Origin: Denitratimonas tolerans
GTDB lineage: Bacteria > Pseudomonadota > Gammaproteobacteria > Xanthomonadales > Xanthomonadaceae
Direction: 5' to 3'
Assembly (NCBI RefSeq): GCF_037203605.1
Contig: NZ_JBBDHC010000003.1
Location: 1 to 64,000, forward strand
Length of the DNA: 64,000 nucleotides
This document shows, one piece after another, positions 52,847-64,000 of this stretch. Each line of letters opens with the position of its first letter. Within the stretch, counting starts at the first letter, position 1. The notes beneath the pieces are model-generated. The model saw nothing but the letters and a program-made list of their open reading frames with translations, was not told the DNA's origin and searched no databases. The translations under genes were made by a program, and so were the position numbers.

Positions 52847-54604
52847 TCATCCGTCGGCCGGCTGATCGCGGAACTGCAGGCGATGCAGCGCCGCGTACAT
52901 GCCGTCGCGGGCCAGCAGATCCCGGTGCCGGCCCAGCTCCACCAGGCGGCCGCGATCCATCACCGCGATCTGGTCGGCGTGCTCGATGGTGCTCAGGCGA
53001 TGGGCGATGACCAGCGTGGTGCGGTCGGCCATCAGCCGCGCGAGCGCGTCCTGGATCAGGCGCTCGGACTGGGTGTCCAGGGCGCTGGTGGCTTCGTCCA
53101 GGATCAGGATCGGGGCATCCTTGAGCAGCGCGCGTGCGATCGCGATGCGCTGGCGCTGACCGCCGGACAACAGCGCGCCCTGCTCGCCCACGGCGCTGTC
53201 GAGGCCATCGGGCAGCGTGCGGATGAACTCCATGGCGTTGGCCGCTTCGGCCGCCGCCTCGATCCGGGCGCGGCTGGCACCGGCGAGCCCGCCGTAGGCG
53301 ATGTTGTCGGCGACGCTGCCGTTGAACAGCACCACGCGCTGGCTGACCAGGGCGATCTGGGCGCGCAGGTCGGCCAGGCGGTATTCGTCGAGCGGATGGC
53401 CATCGAGCAGGATGCGCCCTTCGCCGGGTTCGTAGAAGCGCGGCAAGAGACTCACCAGGCTGCTCTTGCCGCTGCCCGAAGGTCCGACCAGCGCGGTGAC
53501 CGAGCCGGGGGCGCAGCGCAGGCTGACCGCCTCCAGCGCCGCCTGCTCGCGCCCCGGGTAGCGCAGCGTGACCGATTCCAGCACGATCTCGCCGCGCGCG
53601 CGTGCCAGCGTGCGGGTGCCCTCGTCGCGCTCGGGTGGGGTATCGAGCACGTCGAACAGTTCGTCCGCCGCCGCCACGCCGCGCTGCACCACGGACTGCA
53701 CCGTGGTCAGGCGCTTGATCGAGGGCAGCATCACCAGCATGGCGGTGATGAGCGACATGAACGCGCCGGCGCTCAGGGTTTCGAGCAGGTCCGGGCGGGT
53801 CGCGCGCCACACGATCGCCGCCAGCGCGCCCGCCGCCACCAGCTGGATGGTCGAGGTACTCAGCGCGTTGGTGGTGGCGACCTTCAGGTTCAGGCGAAGG
53901 TTGTCGTTGGCGGCGGCGGAGAAGCGTTCGGCTTCGCGCGCCTGGCCACCGTAGATGCGGATCTCGCGATGGCCTTCCACCGCATCTTCGACGATGCCGG
54001 TGACGTCGCCCATCGACGACTGGATGGTGCGGTTGATGCGGCGGTAGCGCCGCCCGACGAAGCGCCACACCAGGCCGGTGAGCGGCACCATCACGAACAG
54101 GTAGAGCGTGAGGCTGGGGCTGGTCCAGAGCATCACCGCGACCATCGCGACCACGGTGAGGCCGTCCACCACCATCGTCTTGATCGCATCGGCGCTGGCC
54201 TGGGAAACCTGCTCGGCACCGTAGATCACCCGCGAGACCACCTGCCCGCCCGGTTCGCGGTCGAAGTAGGCCGCCGGCAGGCGCTGGTACTGTCCGAACA
54301 CCAGGTTGCGAAGATCGCGCACCACGCTACGGCCGATGCGCGCCATGCCGTAGTCGCTGGCGAAGGTGGCAAGGCCGCGCAGCACGAACAGCCCGACCAG
54401 CGCCACGGGCATCCAGAAGATCACGTCCGGATCGCGCAGCACGAACAGATCGTCGAGCATCGGCTTGATCAGCCGGACGAAGGCACCCGAGGCGGCGGCA
54501 TCGAACACCATGCCGATGCCCGCGACGATCCACAGCGGCCAGTACGGCCGCACCAGGCCAAGCAGCCGGCGACGGGTGCCTGGCACCTTCGGGCCAGGGC
54601 TCAT
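52847..54604 (-). CDS. msbA: Lipid A export ABC transporter MsbA
   Basis: A 585-residue half-transporter: six membrane segments in the first 330 residues, then an ABC domain with Walker A GPSGSGKSS, signature LSGGQRQRIAIARAL, Walker B ILILDEATSALD and the H-loop IAHRLSTIEHAD. It flips lipid A-core across the inner membrane as a homodimer. The ATG overlaps the exbD stop by 4 nt. Confidence 0.95.
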   Translation of the reverse strand: MSPGPKVPGTRRRLLGLVRPYWPLWIVAGIGMVFDAAASGAFVRLIKPMLDDLFVLRDPDVIFWMPVALVGLFVLRGLATFASDYGMARIGRSVVRDLRNLVFGQYQRLPAAYFDREPGGQVVSRVIYGAEQVSQASADAIKTMVVDGLTVVAMVAVMLWTSPSLTLYLFVMVPLTGLVWRFVGRRYRRINRTIQSSMGDVTGIVEDAVEGHREIRIYGGQAREAERFSAAANDNLRLNLKVATTNALSTSTIQLVAAGALAAIVWRATRPDLLETLSAGAFMSLITAMLVMLPSIKRLTTVQSVVQRGVAAADELFDVLDTPPERDEGTRTLARARGEIVLESVTLRYPGREQAALEAVSLRCAPGSVTALVGPSGSGKSSLVSLLPRFYEPGEGRILLDGHPLDEYRLADLRAQIALVSQRVVLFNGSVADNIAYGGLAGASRARIEAAAEAANAMEFIRTLPDGLDSAVGEQGALLSGGQRQRIAIARALLKDAPILILDEATSALDTQSERLIQDALARLMADRTTLVIAHRLSTIEHADQIAVMDRGRLVELGRHRDLLARDGMYAALHRLQFRDQPADG

Positions 54605-55038
54605 TGGGCGGAGCTGGTGTCGGGTGCCGGGACGGTGGCGATCGAGAGCCGGGAGAACCCGAGCTGGCCGATCGCGTCCATCGCCGTCACCACGGCCTGG
54701 TGCGGCGTCTTGGCATCGGCACGCAGGACCACGGTGCGGTTCTTGTCGTCTCCCGCGACCTTGCCGATGGCCTCGCGCACGGAGGCCACGTCGCGGCGCA
54801 GCACTTCCGCGCCGCCGACGAAATAGCGTCCCTCGGCATCCACCACCACGACCAGCGGATCCTTCGGCGTCTCGGCCGTCTGCCCGGCGGCTTCCGGCAG
54901 CGCGACCTTCATCGCGGCCCGGTCCTGGAAGGTGGTCGTGACGACGAAGAAGATGATCAGCGTCAGCACCACGTCGATCAGCGGCACCAGGCTGGTTTCG
55001 AGATCGTCCGAGCCCTGGCTTGGCGTGCCGATCCTCAT
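54601..55038 (-). CDS. exbD: ExbD/TolR family energy-transducing protein
   Basis: A protein of 145 residues with one N-terminal membrane segment (LVPLIDVVLTLIIFFVVTTTF, carrying the key aspartate) and a periplasmic C-terminal domain. Together with ExbB it uses the proton gradient to power TonB-type proteins. It overlaps exbB and msbA by 4 nt each. The Ser-rich C-tail is unremarkable. Confidence 0.93.
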   Translation of the reverse strand: MRIGTPSQGSDDLETSLVPLIDVVLTLIIFFVVTTTFQDRAAMKVALPEAAGQTAETPKDPLVVVVDAEGRYFVGGAEVLRRDVASVREAIGKVAGDDKNRTVVLRADAKTPHQAVVTAMDAIGQLGFSRLSIATVPAPDTSSAQ

Positions 55039-55715
55039 CCGGCCGAACTCCGGCGCCGCGCGGGCGCGCCTGGGGCCGATGCCGGCGTCGGGGCCGGTGC
55101 GGGCTTGGGTGCCGCGATGCCGTCGAGCGTGTCGACCAGCGCGATGGCCTCGCGCTCCATTTCGATCACATACGCACCCACCAGCCCACGGAAGTAGCGG
55201 TGGAACACCAGCGCGGGAATGGCGACGCACATGCCCGACGCGGTGGTCACCAGCGCCTGGCCGATACCACCGGCCAGCTGCGCCACATCGCCCACGCCGT
55301 GGTCCAGGATGCCGAGGAACAGATGCATCATGCCGATCACCGTGCCCAGCAGACCCAGCAGCGGTGCCGCGCTGGCGATGGTTCCAAGGGTGTTGAGGAA
55401 GCGTTCGAGCCGATGCATCACGTGACGGCCGGTATCCTCGATGCGCTCGCGGATCACCTCGCGCGGACGCCGCCGCACGTCGAGCCCCGCCGCCAGCACC
55501 TCGCCCAGTGGGGAATTGCTGCGCAGCGCGTCGATATGCTTGGGGTCCAGGTGCGCGTGTCGCGCCCAGTCGCGCACCTCCGCACCCAGCCCGGGCGGCA
55601 GCACGCTCTTGCGGCGCAGGGTCCAGAGCCTTTCCAGCACGATGGCCAGCGCCAGTATCGAGATGAAGGCGATCGGCCACATCACCCAACCACCGGCCTT
55701 GAACAGTTCCAGCAC
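55035..55715 (-). CDS. exbB: ExbB/TolQ family proton channel protein
   Basis: A protein of 226 residues with GTG start 55715, preceded by AAGGAG at 7 nt. Three membrane segments and the MotA/TolQ/ExbB signature LNTLGTIASAAPLLGLLGTVIGMMHLF. It forms a proton channel with ExbD. The C-terminal tail is rich in Ala-Pro repeats (PKPAPAPTPASAPGAPARRR). It is the first gene of the exbB-exbD-msbA-lpxK-kdsB operon. Confidence 0.93.
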   Translation of the reverse strand: MLELFKAGGWVMWPIAFISILALAIVLERLWTLRRKSVLPPGLGAEVRDWARHAHLDPKHIDALRSNSPLGEVLAAGLDVRRRPREVIRERIEDTGRHVMHRLERFLNTLGTIASAAPLLGLLGTVIGMMHLFLGILDHGVGDVAQLAGGIGQALVTTASGMCVAIPALVFHRYFRGLVGAYVIEMEREAIALVDTLDGIAAPKPAPAPTPASAPGAPARRRSSAG

Positions 55716-55790
55716 GCATCAGCTCCTTGCAGCTCGGGCGGCTCCGGGGCCGCCGCACCATAGTATCTTCAGACCGGGGCGTTCCGCCGA

Positions 55791-57257
55791 TCAGCCTCTG
55801 GCACATCCCGCCAACTCCAGCCGCTGGCCGGGTCGGATCAGGTATTTGGGACCGTGCACCGCGTTGGCGCGGGCGATGGTGGCCACCTTGCAACCGTGCT
55901 TGCGCGCGATGGAATGCAGCGAGTCACCCTTCTTCACCACATGGCTGCCCCCAACGGTCCCACCGCGCGCAATCGCCGGTGCCACCGGCGGGCGGGCATC
56001 GTGCAGTTCGCGGCTGAGGGCCAGCAAGGGGCCGTCCTGGCACTGCCGCAGGTAGGCTTCGCGCGCCGCGCCCGGCAGCTCCAGCTCCGTGCCCGCCGGC
56101 AGCCGCTGGCCAGCCTCCCAGCGCGGGTTGAGGTTGCGCAAATGCCTGAACCAGCCGCGCGGATTGCCGCTCTGCCCCAGGCACACGGCCAGTTCGTTGA
56201 TCGACATCTCCCGTTCCAGGGTCACCGGCAGGGGCGATGGATCGAGCTGCGGCAGACTCAGGTTGTAACGCTCCGGGTGCAGGAACAGCCACGCCGCCGC
56301 CATCACCATCGGGACGTACTCGCGCGTCTCCGCCGGCAGTGCGTTGAACACCTGGCTGCTCCAGAAGTCGCGCGCGCCCTTGCCCGACAGCCGCGCGATG
56401 CGCCCTTCGCCGCCGTTGTAGGCGGCCAGTGCAAGGGTCAGGCTGCCGTTGAGTTCGGCGAAGCGTTCGTTGAGGTATTCGGCGCTGGCGCGCGCCGATT
56501 GGGCCGGATCGAAGCGCAGGTCGAAGCGCCCGCCGCGGTTGAGCCCGAAGCGCGCCCCGGTCGCCGGCATGAACTGCAGCGGCCCCGCGGCACCGGCGCG
56601 CGACACCGCGTGCACGCGCCCGCCCGACTCCTTGGCCAGGATGCCGAACAGCAGCGCCTCGGGCAAGCCGGTCTTTTCATAGGCCGGAAACATCAGGTGG
56701 CGCATGTACTGGTAGTTCTCCCAGCTGTCCAGGAGCTGCGGGCGCATCCAGGTCAGCCATTCTTCCAGCGCCGCCTTGACCGGCTCGTTGACCTCGATGA
56801 CCCGCGCCAGATCGCGGCCGTTGAGAATGGCCACGGTACGCGCGGCTTCGGGCATCACCAGCAGCACCGGTGAATCGCCTTCGCCTGCGAGGGTGGCGTC
56901 CGCGGCGTCGATCGGCTCCGCGTCCTCGGTCGCACCGGCCAGATGGCGACCCTGGCGCTCCAGCAGGGCATCCTGCGCCGCAAGCACGCGGCGCACGTCG
57001 CAACCCGCAAGCGCCAGGCACTCATCGGCAAGCATCCCGAGTTCGGCGCGAGCCGTCCCGAATTCGGAAGCGGCACCCGCCGCGTCGCCGCTCTTGTAGA
57101 GCGACAGCGCGTCATCGAAGCGCGCCGTGGCGGCATCGATGCGCGCATGAATCGCGTTGAGCCCGGCATCGGACACCGGCACTGCGGTCGGCGGCCTTCC
57201 GGGCGTCGCGGCGCATGCGCCCAGCAGCAGGATCAAAAGCAACAGGCAAGCGCGCAT
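55791..57257 (-). CDS. mltD: Membrane-bound lytic murein transglycosylase D
   Basis: A 488-residue lipoprotein: signal MRACLLLLILLLGAC with lipobox LGAC (Cys15). The SLT catalytic domain shows GILAKESGGRVHAVSRAGAAGPLQFMPATG with the catalytic Glu and later LALAAYNGGEGRI. A LysM domain at the C-terminus (HVVKKGDSLHSIARKHGCKVATIARANAV) binds peptidoglycan; a second LysM-like segment (LNPRWEAGQRLPAGTELELP) precedes it. It cleaves glycan strands, releasing anhydromuropeptides. Confidence 0.93.
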   Translation of the reverse strand: MRACLLLLILLLGACAATPGRPPTAVPVSDAGLNAIHARIDAATARFDDALSLYKSGDAAGAASEFGTARAELGMLADECLALAGCDVRRVLAAQDALLERQGRHLAGATEDAEPIDAADATLAGEGDSPVLLVMPEAARTVAILNGRDLARVIEVNEPVKAALEEWLTWMRPQLLDSWENYQYMRHLMFPAYEKTGLPEALLFGILAKESGGRVHAVSRAGAAGPLQFMPATGARFGLNRGGRFDLRFDPAQSARASAEYLNERFAELNGSLTLALAAYNGGEGRIARLSGKGARDFWSSQVFNALPAETREYVPMVMAAAWLFLHPERYNLSLPQLDPSPLPVTLEREMSINELAVCLGQSGNPRGWFRHLRNLNPRWEAGQRLPAGTELELPGAAREAYLRQCQDGPLLALSRELHDARPPVAPAIARGGTVGGSHVVKKGDSLHSIARKHGCKVATIARANAVHGPKYLIRPGQRLELAGCARG

Positions 57258-57288
57258 GGAAGCGTTCCGGAACAGACGTGCGCGGAGC

Positions 57289-58284
57289 CTAGTCAAGCTC
57301 GCTCGGTGCGACAAGCGACGGGTTCGCAGAATCGCCCGGAACCTCTTCGCGCAGTTCCTTGGGCAGAGCGAAGATCATGCTCTCGCGCGCGCCCGAAACC
57401 TCGCGCACCACCGGTGCGCCCAGCTCACGCAGGCGCGTGAGGACGCCCTGCACCAGCACTTCCGGGGCCGACGCCCCGGCGGTGACGCCGATGCGGCGGC
57501 GCGAGGCCACCCAGGCCGGATCGATCTCGTCGGCACTGTCGATCAGCCAGGCCACCGCACCCTCGCGCTCGGCCAGTTCGCGCAGGCGGTTGGAGTTGGA
57601 ACTGTTGGGCGAACCGACCACCAGCACCGCATCGCAGCCACCGCGCACCAGCTCGCGCACCGCGTCCTGCCGGTTCTGCGTGGCATAGCAGATGTCGTCG
57701 TGACGCGGCCCCTGGATCGCGGGGAAGCGCACCCTGAGCGCGGCGATGATGTCGCGGGTGTCATCGACGCTGAGCGTGGTCTGGGTGGTGTAGGCGCAGT
57801 TGTCCGGCTGGCCCAGGATGAGCGAGGCCACGTCGTCGATGCCCTCGACCAGGTGGATATGCCCGGTTTCGCCGCGCGCGGTCCACTGCCCCATCGTGCC
57901 TTCCACCTCGGGATGGCCGGCGTGGCCGATCAGCACCATGTCGCGCCCGCGCCGATTCTGCCGCGCGACTTCCAGGTGCACCTTGGTGACCAGCGGACAG
58001 GTCGCATCGAACACCTTGAGCCCGCGCCGCTCGGCTTCGACGCGCACCGCCTGCGAGACGCCGTGCGCGCTGAAGATCACCGTGGCCCCGTTCGGCACTT
58101 CATCCAGTTCCTCGACGAACACCGCCCCGCGCGCCTTGAGGTCATCGACCACGAAGCGGTTGTGGACGACTTCGTGACGCACATAGATCGGCGCGCCGAA
58201 CAGTTCGAGCGCGCGCTTGACGATCTCGATGGCGCGATCGACACCGGCGCAGAAGCCGCGGGGATTGGCTAGGAGGATGTCCAT
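57289..58284 (-). CDS. ispH: 4-hydroxy-3-methylbut-2-enyl diphosphate reductase
   Basis: A 331-residue product starting MDILLANPRGFCAGVDRAIEIVKRAL. The [4Fe-4S] ligands Cys12, Cys96 (DATCPLVTKVH) and Cys199 (DDICYATQNRQ) and the catalytic HPEVEGTMGQ glutamate are present. It is the last step of the MEP isoprenoid pathway, making IPP and DMAPP. It lies downstream of lspA, separated by a small repeat-bearing gap. Confidence 0.97.
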   Translation of the reverse strand: MDILLANPRGFCAGVDRAIEIVKRALELFGAPIYVRHEVVHNRFVVDDLKARGAVFVEELDEVPNGATVIFSAHGVSQAVRVEAERRGLKVFDATCPLVTKVHLEVARQNRRGRDMVLIGHAGHPEVEGTMGQWTARGETGHIHLVEGIDDVASLILGQPDNCAYTTQTTLSVDDTRDIIAALRVRFPAIQGPRHDDICYATQNRQDAVRELVRGGCDAVLVVGSPNSSNSNRLRELAEREGAVAWLIDSADEIDPAWVASRRRIGVTAGASAPEVLVQGVLTRLRELGAPVVREVSGARESMIFALPKELREEVPGDSANPSLVAPSELD

Positions 58285-58288
58285 GGGC

Positions 58289-58316
58289 GGGGATTGGGGA
58301 TTGGGGATTGGGGATT
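58289..58316 (-). repeat. Tandem GGGGATT repeat (4 units)
   Basis: Four exact 7-nt units GGGGATT at 58289-58295, 58296-58302, 58303-58309 and 58310-58316, just upstream of ispH. A related, less regular inverted patch of ATCCCGA units lies at 58423-58452 next to lspA. This type of intergenic repeat is common in xanthomonads. Confidence 0.7.
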
Positions 58317-58958
58317 TGCAAGAGCCAAGGCGGAAGCTGCGCGATGTGGTTGCGGAGGGTGCCGACTGTTGAATCACCCATCATACAGCGCACGCACTGA
58401 AGACCCGCCGCGCGCCGCTCTCACCAATCCCGAATCCCGAATCACTAATCCCCGGCCTTCGCCAGAAGGCCGAAAAGCGCAATCCCGATCGCGCCGATGA
58501 CGATGGCGGAGTCGGCAATGTTGAAGGCGGGCCAGTGCGCGGTGCCCCAGTAGGCGTCGATGAAGTCGATGACGTGGCCGTGGACGAGACGATCGACGAG
58601 GTTGCCGAGCGCGCCGCCGATCACCAGCGCGAACGGCGCGGCCTGACGCCAGTCGCGGCGGTCGGTTCGGGCCAGCCAGACGGTCAGCAACGCGCTCATG
58701 CCTACCGCCAACGCGGCGAAGAACCAGCGCTGCCAGCCCGACGCGTCGGAGAGGAAGCTGAAGGCCGCGCCCGGGTTGTAGACCAGGGTCCAGTTCAGCA
58801 GCCCGTCGATCACCGCCACCGGTTCGCCCAGGCGCAGGTGTTCCAGCGCCAGGCCCTTGGTGACGGCGTCGAGCCAGATCACCAGGCCCGAGAGCACCAG
58901 CCACGCCAGCGCATTGGGCGCACGCGGGGCTGCGCCCTCGTCTGCTTTTCCGTGCGCC

Positions 58959-61817
<2,859 letters not shown>

Positions 61818-62380
61818 GGACGGGTCTGCTCGGAATGCGGGTTCTAGGATAAGGAAAACCACCGCCACGCCCCGCACCGCGGCGGCACTGCCCGGCCCGG
61901 AGTACGGGCCATTGATGGCATCGGGACGCATCGCGCTGGCAGCCAGCCAAAGGCACTGGACCGGCTATCGCGGGACGGGCGCAGGCGGATGACGGACTGG
62001 ATCACGACGTCGGATGACACGGAAGCAGGCCGGCACATCCGGATCGCGGACTGAAAGGAACGCCGGATTATAGCCATGCCGCCGCGGTTTCCGCAGCGGC
62101 AACCGGTCGCGCGACGCCCATCAGCCGGGGCACTTGCGCACCGCATGGCCAAGGCATCGTGCGACACGCCGGCCAAGGCCCCTCAGCCGGACGCCCGATC
62201 AAGCGGACGTGCCGCAGCCGGAAGCCGCACTGGCGCGCGTGGAATTCACGGTAACGCTTCGGTACCATCGATCACGCGTGGTCATCCTTCTGCTGCAAAC
62301 AACCGGCAACCGGTCAAGGATGAACCCAGGAGGCAACCGGATCACATCCGCCCCCGTCGTTCAAACAGGAAGCCAGAACC
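61818..62380. other. Intergenic region, no gene recognised
   Basis: 563 bp between the divergent ileS and the small secreted-protein gene. Several open frames cross it but none has a start site or family resemblance. It presumably carries promoters for both genes; an AT-richer TTCTAGGATAAGGAAA lies 24-40 bp from the ileS start. No repeat or RNA could be recognised. Confidence 0.5.
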
Positions 62381-62893
62381 ATGAAGTTCCACACCTTCAT
62401 CCAGCGTCTCGCCGCGGCCATCGTCCTGACCCTCGTCGTGCCATCGATTGGTCTGGCCTCCGAGATGAAAACCCAGAAAAAGTGGGAGTTCGCGGTCGAT
62501 TCCGCTGCCGAATTCGAACCCATGGCGGCCGAGATCCGGCAGGAAATGGAGGCCGGGAAGTATTCCCACCTCGCCGAGCGCGATCGCCTGGCGGTGGATA
62601 CGGACCTGAATCGCGTGAACCGCCTGCTGACCAAGCGTGACCAACGCTCCAAGCTCGCCCAAAGCGATCAGGTGGAACTGGTGAATGCGCAGGAGCGCAT
62701 CAACGCCATCCTGATCGACAACGATGCGGATCGCATCATCTGCAAGCTGGAGGCCAAGGTCGGCACCCGCATGAAGACCAAGAACTGCCTGACCGTGCGC
62801 GAATGGGCGATGGTGAACGCCGCCGCCGAGCGCACCATGCAGGACATGCGCGTGGGCGGCGGAAAGGTGCCGCAGATCGAGGACAATCAGTGA
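62381..62893 (+). CDS. Small secreted protein of unknown function
   Basis: A 170-residue protein with ATG 62381 preceded by AGGAAG at 9 nt. The signal peptide is MKFHTFIQRLAAAIVLTLVVPSIGLA. The mature part is helical and charged (EFEPMAAEIRQEMEAGKYSHLAERDRLAVDTDLNRVNRLLTKRDQRSKLAQSDQVELVNAQERINAIL), followed by two cysteines (IICKLEAKVGTRMKTKNCL) that could form a disulfide. I recognise no family. It stands alone between ribF and ileS in opposite orientation. Confidence 0.75.
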   Translation: MKFHTFIQRLAAAIVLTLVVPSIGLASEMKTQKKWEFAVDSAAEFEPMAAEIRQEMEAGKYSHLAERDRLAVDTDLNRVNRLLTKRDQRSKLAQSDQVELVNAQERINAILIDNDADRIICKLEAKVGTRMKTKNCLTVREWAMVNAAAERTMQDMRVGGGKVPQIEDNQ

Positions 62894-63072
62894 CGCACGC
62901 CTCGTGACGCCCGGCGGTACCGGCTCTGGCGTCAGCACTCCGCCGCCGCTTCCCGGGCGGCGGTGGCTCGGTCACACCCCGCGCGCCCGATCCGGTGACC
63001 GCACGGTGCGGTCCTGACACGTAACGCCTGCCGCACATCCTTCCGCCTTGCAGCCCGGCGATCCGGGCCGGC

Positions 63073-64000
63073 TCAGAATACGGGCTGCCGCAAGGCTGTT
63101 GCCGCTGCCGCACCCAGCACGCGGCGGGCATCATCGGCATCGCGATGGATCTGCTCGACCATCGCATCCAGATCGTCGAACTTCAGCTCCTCGCGCAGCT
63201 TGGCGACGAACTCCACCTCGATGCGACGACCGTACAGATCGCCGTCGAAATCGAACAGGTGCGCCTCCAGCAGCGGCTCGCGTCCATTGACCGTGGGCCG
63301 CGTGCCGAGGCTGGAAACGCTGGCGCGCGGCGAATCTCCAACGCCATGCACGAATGTCGCGTAGATTCCTGACAACGCTGGAGTTTTTCCGCCGAATCGA
63401 AGGTTTGCCGTAGGATAGCCGAGCCGCCGGCCGAGCTGCGCGCCGCGCACCACGCGCCCGTCGATCGCATAGCGCCGGCCCAGCAGCCGCGCCGCGTGGT
63501 CCAGTTCACCCGCCACCAGCGCCTGGCGGATGCGCGAGCTGGACACGCGCTCGCCGTTGATCGTCACGTCCTCGATGGCATGGACGCTGAAGCCCGCCCG
63601 CGCGCCCATCGTCCGCAGCGCGCCCACGTCACCCGCGCGGCCGTGGCCGAAGCGGAAGTCGCGCCCGACCCAGACCTCGCGCGCCGCCAGTCGCGCCATC
63701 ACGGCGCGCGCGACGAACTGCTCCGGCGTCATCCGCGTCATCGCCGCATTGAAACGCAGCAGGCCCACCACGTCCGCGCCGAGGCGCGCCAGCCCGTCGA
63801 TCTTGGTGCGCGGCAGCACCAGCCGCGGCGGCTTGGCACCCTGCGCGAAAAACTCGCGCGGCAGCGGTTCGAAGCTCAGTACCACCAGCGGCAGACCGCG
63901 CGCCCGCGCCGACGCGCGCGCCGCCTCGATCAGGGCGCGGTGCCCCAGGTGCAATCCGTCGAACGCACCGATGCACACCACGCTGCCTGAAGGACACAGA
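63073..64000 (-). CDS. ribF: Bifunctional riboflavin kinase / FAD synthetase (start off the window)
   Basis: Partial: the frame is open through the right edge (visible start of LCPSGSVVCIGAFDGLHLGHRAL). The FAD synthetase HxGH-type motif FDGLHLGH, and the ISSSRIRQAL-like VSSSRIRQALVAGELDHAARLLGR, are followed by the riboflavin kinase domain (GYPTANLRFGGKTPALSGIYATFVHG, LEAHLFDFDGDLYGRRIEVEFVAKLREELKF). It converts riboflavin to FMN and FAD. The ribF-ileS-lspA-ispH order is conserved apart from the inserted gene. Confidence 0.95.
   Translation of the reverse strand, partial: LCPSGSVVCIGAFDGLHLGHRALIEAARASARARGLPLVVLSFEPLPREFFAQGAKPPRLVLPRTKIDGLARLGADVVGLLRFNAAMTRMTPEQFVARAVMARLAAREVWVGRDFRFGHGRAGDVGALRTMGARAGFSVHAIEDVTINGERVSSSRIRQALVAGELDHAARLLGRRYAIDGRVVRGAQLGRRLGYPTANLRFGGKTPALSGIYATFVHGVGDSPRASVSSLGTRPTVNGREPLLEAHLFDFDGDLYGRRIEVEFVAKLREELKFDDLDAMVEQIHRDADDARRVLGAAAATALRQPVF

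Noticed and set aside
51818..54826. A 1002-codon open frame on the plus strand
   Set aside because: Antisense to lpxK, msbA and exbD, all of which carry complete motifs.
58289..58316. The GGGGATT tandem as a second CRISPR-like array
   Set aside because: Units are 7 nt with no spacers; it is a simple tandem repeat.

Overview
The window is 64 kb of GC-rich, gene-dense chromosome. Gene content and order (lolA-ftsK-trxB-aat-infA; exbB-exbD-msbA-lpxK-kdsB; ribF-ileS-lspA-ispH; kdkA; glutaryl-CoA dehydrogenase; a fused alpha/beta E1 dehydrogenase) point to a gammaproteobacterium, most likely of the Xanthomonadales/Lysobacterales. REP-type repeats beginning TGTAGGAGCG and GGGGATT-type intergenic repeats fit that group. 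The assignment is inference from gene content; there is no rRNA gene in the window.

Layout. 1-9310: a large secreted subtilase (cut by the left edge), an RND efflux pump with its lipoprotein adaptor, dcd, and lolA. 9400-15096: ftsK, divergent trxB, a DUF482/GNAT-like gene, aat, infA. 15181-18822: a shared terminator, a cold-shock gene, a DUF2383 protein, a BaiN-type flavoprotein and rlmC. 18933-19214: tRNA-Ser(GGA) and the SRP RNA. 19238-22242: an envelope cluster (MBL hydrolase, kdkA, GT9 transferase, DUF6165). 22408-22721: a REP doublet and tRNA-Ser(CGA). 23049-38816: a mixed accessory and metabolic stretch with a PP2C phosphatase, a Tat-exported DUF1501 protein with its DUF1800 partner, a phosphodiesterase/phosphoesterase pair, an FHA-adenylate cyclase, fused E1, an unknown secreted protein, an ECF sigma / membrane protein / PDZ operon, a GNAT, gcdH and tatD.

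38925-50802 is a complete type I-C CRISPR-Cas locus on the minus strand. The order of transcription is cas3, cas5c, cas8c (with a probable internal cas11c), cas7, a small HicB/HicA-like toxin-antitoxin pair, cas4, cas1, cas2, leader, and an array of 50 repeats and 49 spacers. The hicBA-like pair lies inside the operon between the effector and adaptation genes and is spaced and overlapped like the cas genes around it. It is the most unusual arrangement in the window: it may act as a built-in addiction or sensing module for the CRISPR system. The repeat is long for type I-C (37 nt) and contains a perfect 24-nt palindrome followed by exactly 11 nt, the expected crRNA 5' handle.

51060-55715 is the Kdo/lipid A export operon (exbB-exbD-msbA-lpxK-kdsB). 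It is followed by mltD, ispH, lspA, ileS, a small secreted protein inserted in opposite orientation, and ribF, cut by the right edge. The CRISPR locus sits between the housekeeping genes tatD and kdsB, which suggests an island placed between conserved blocks.
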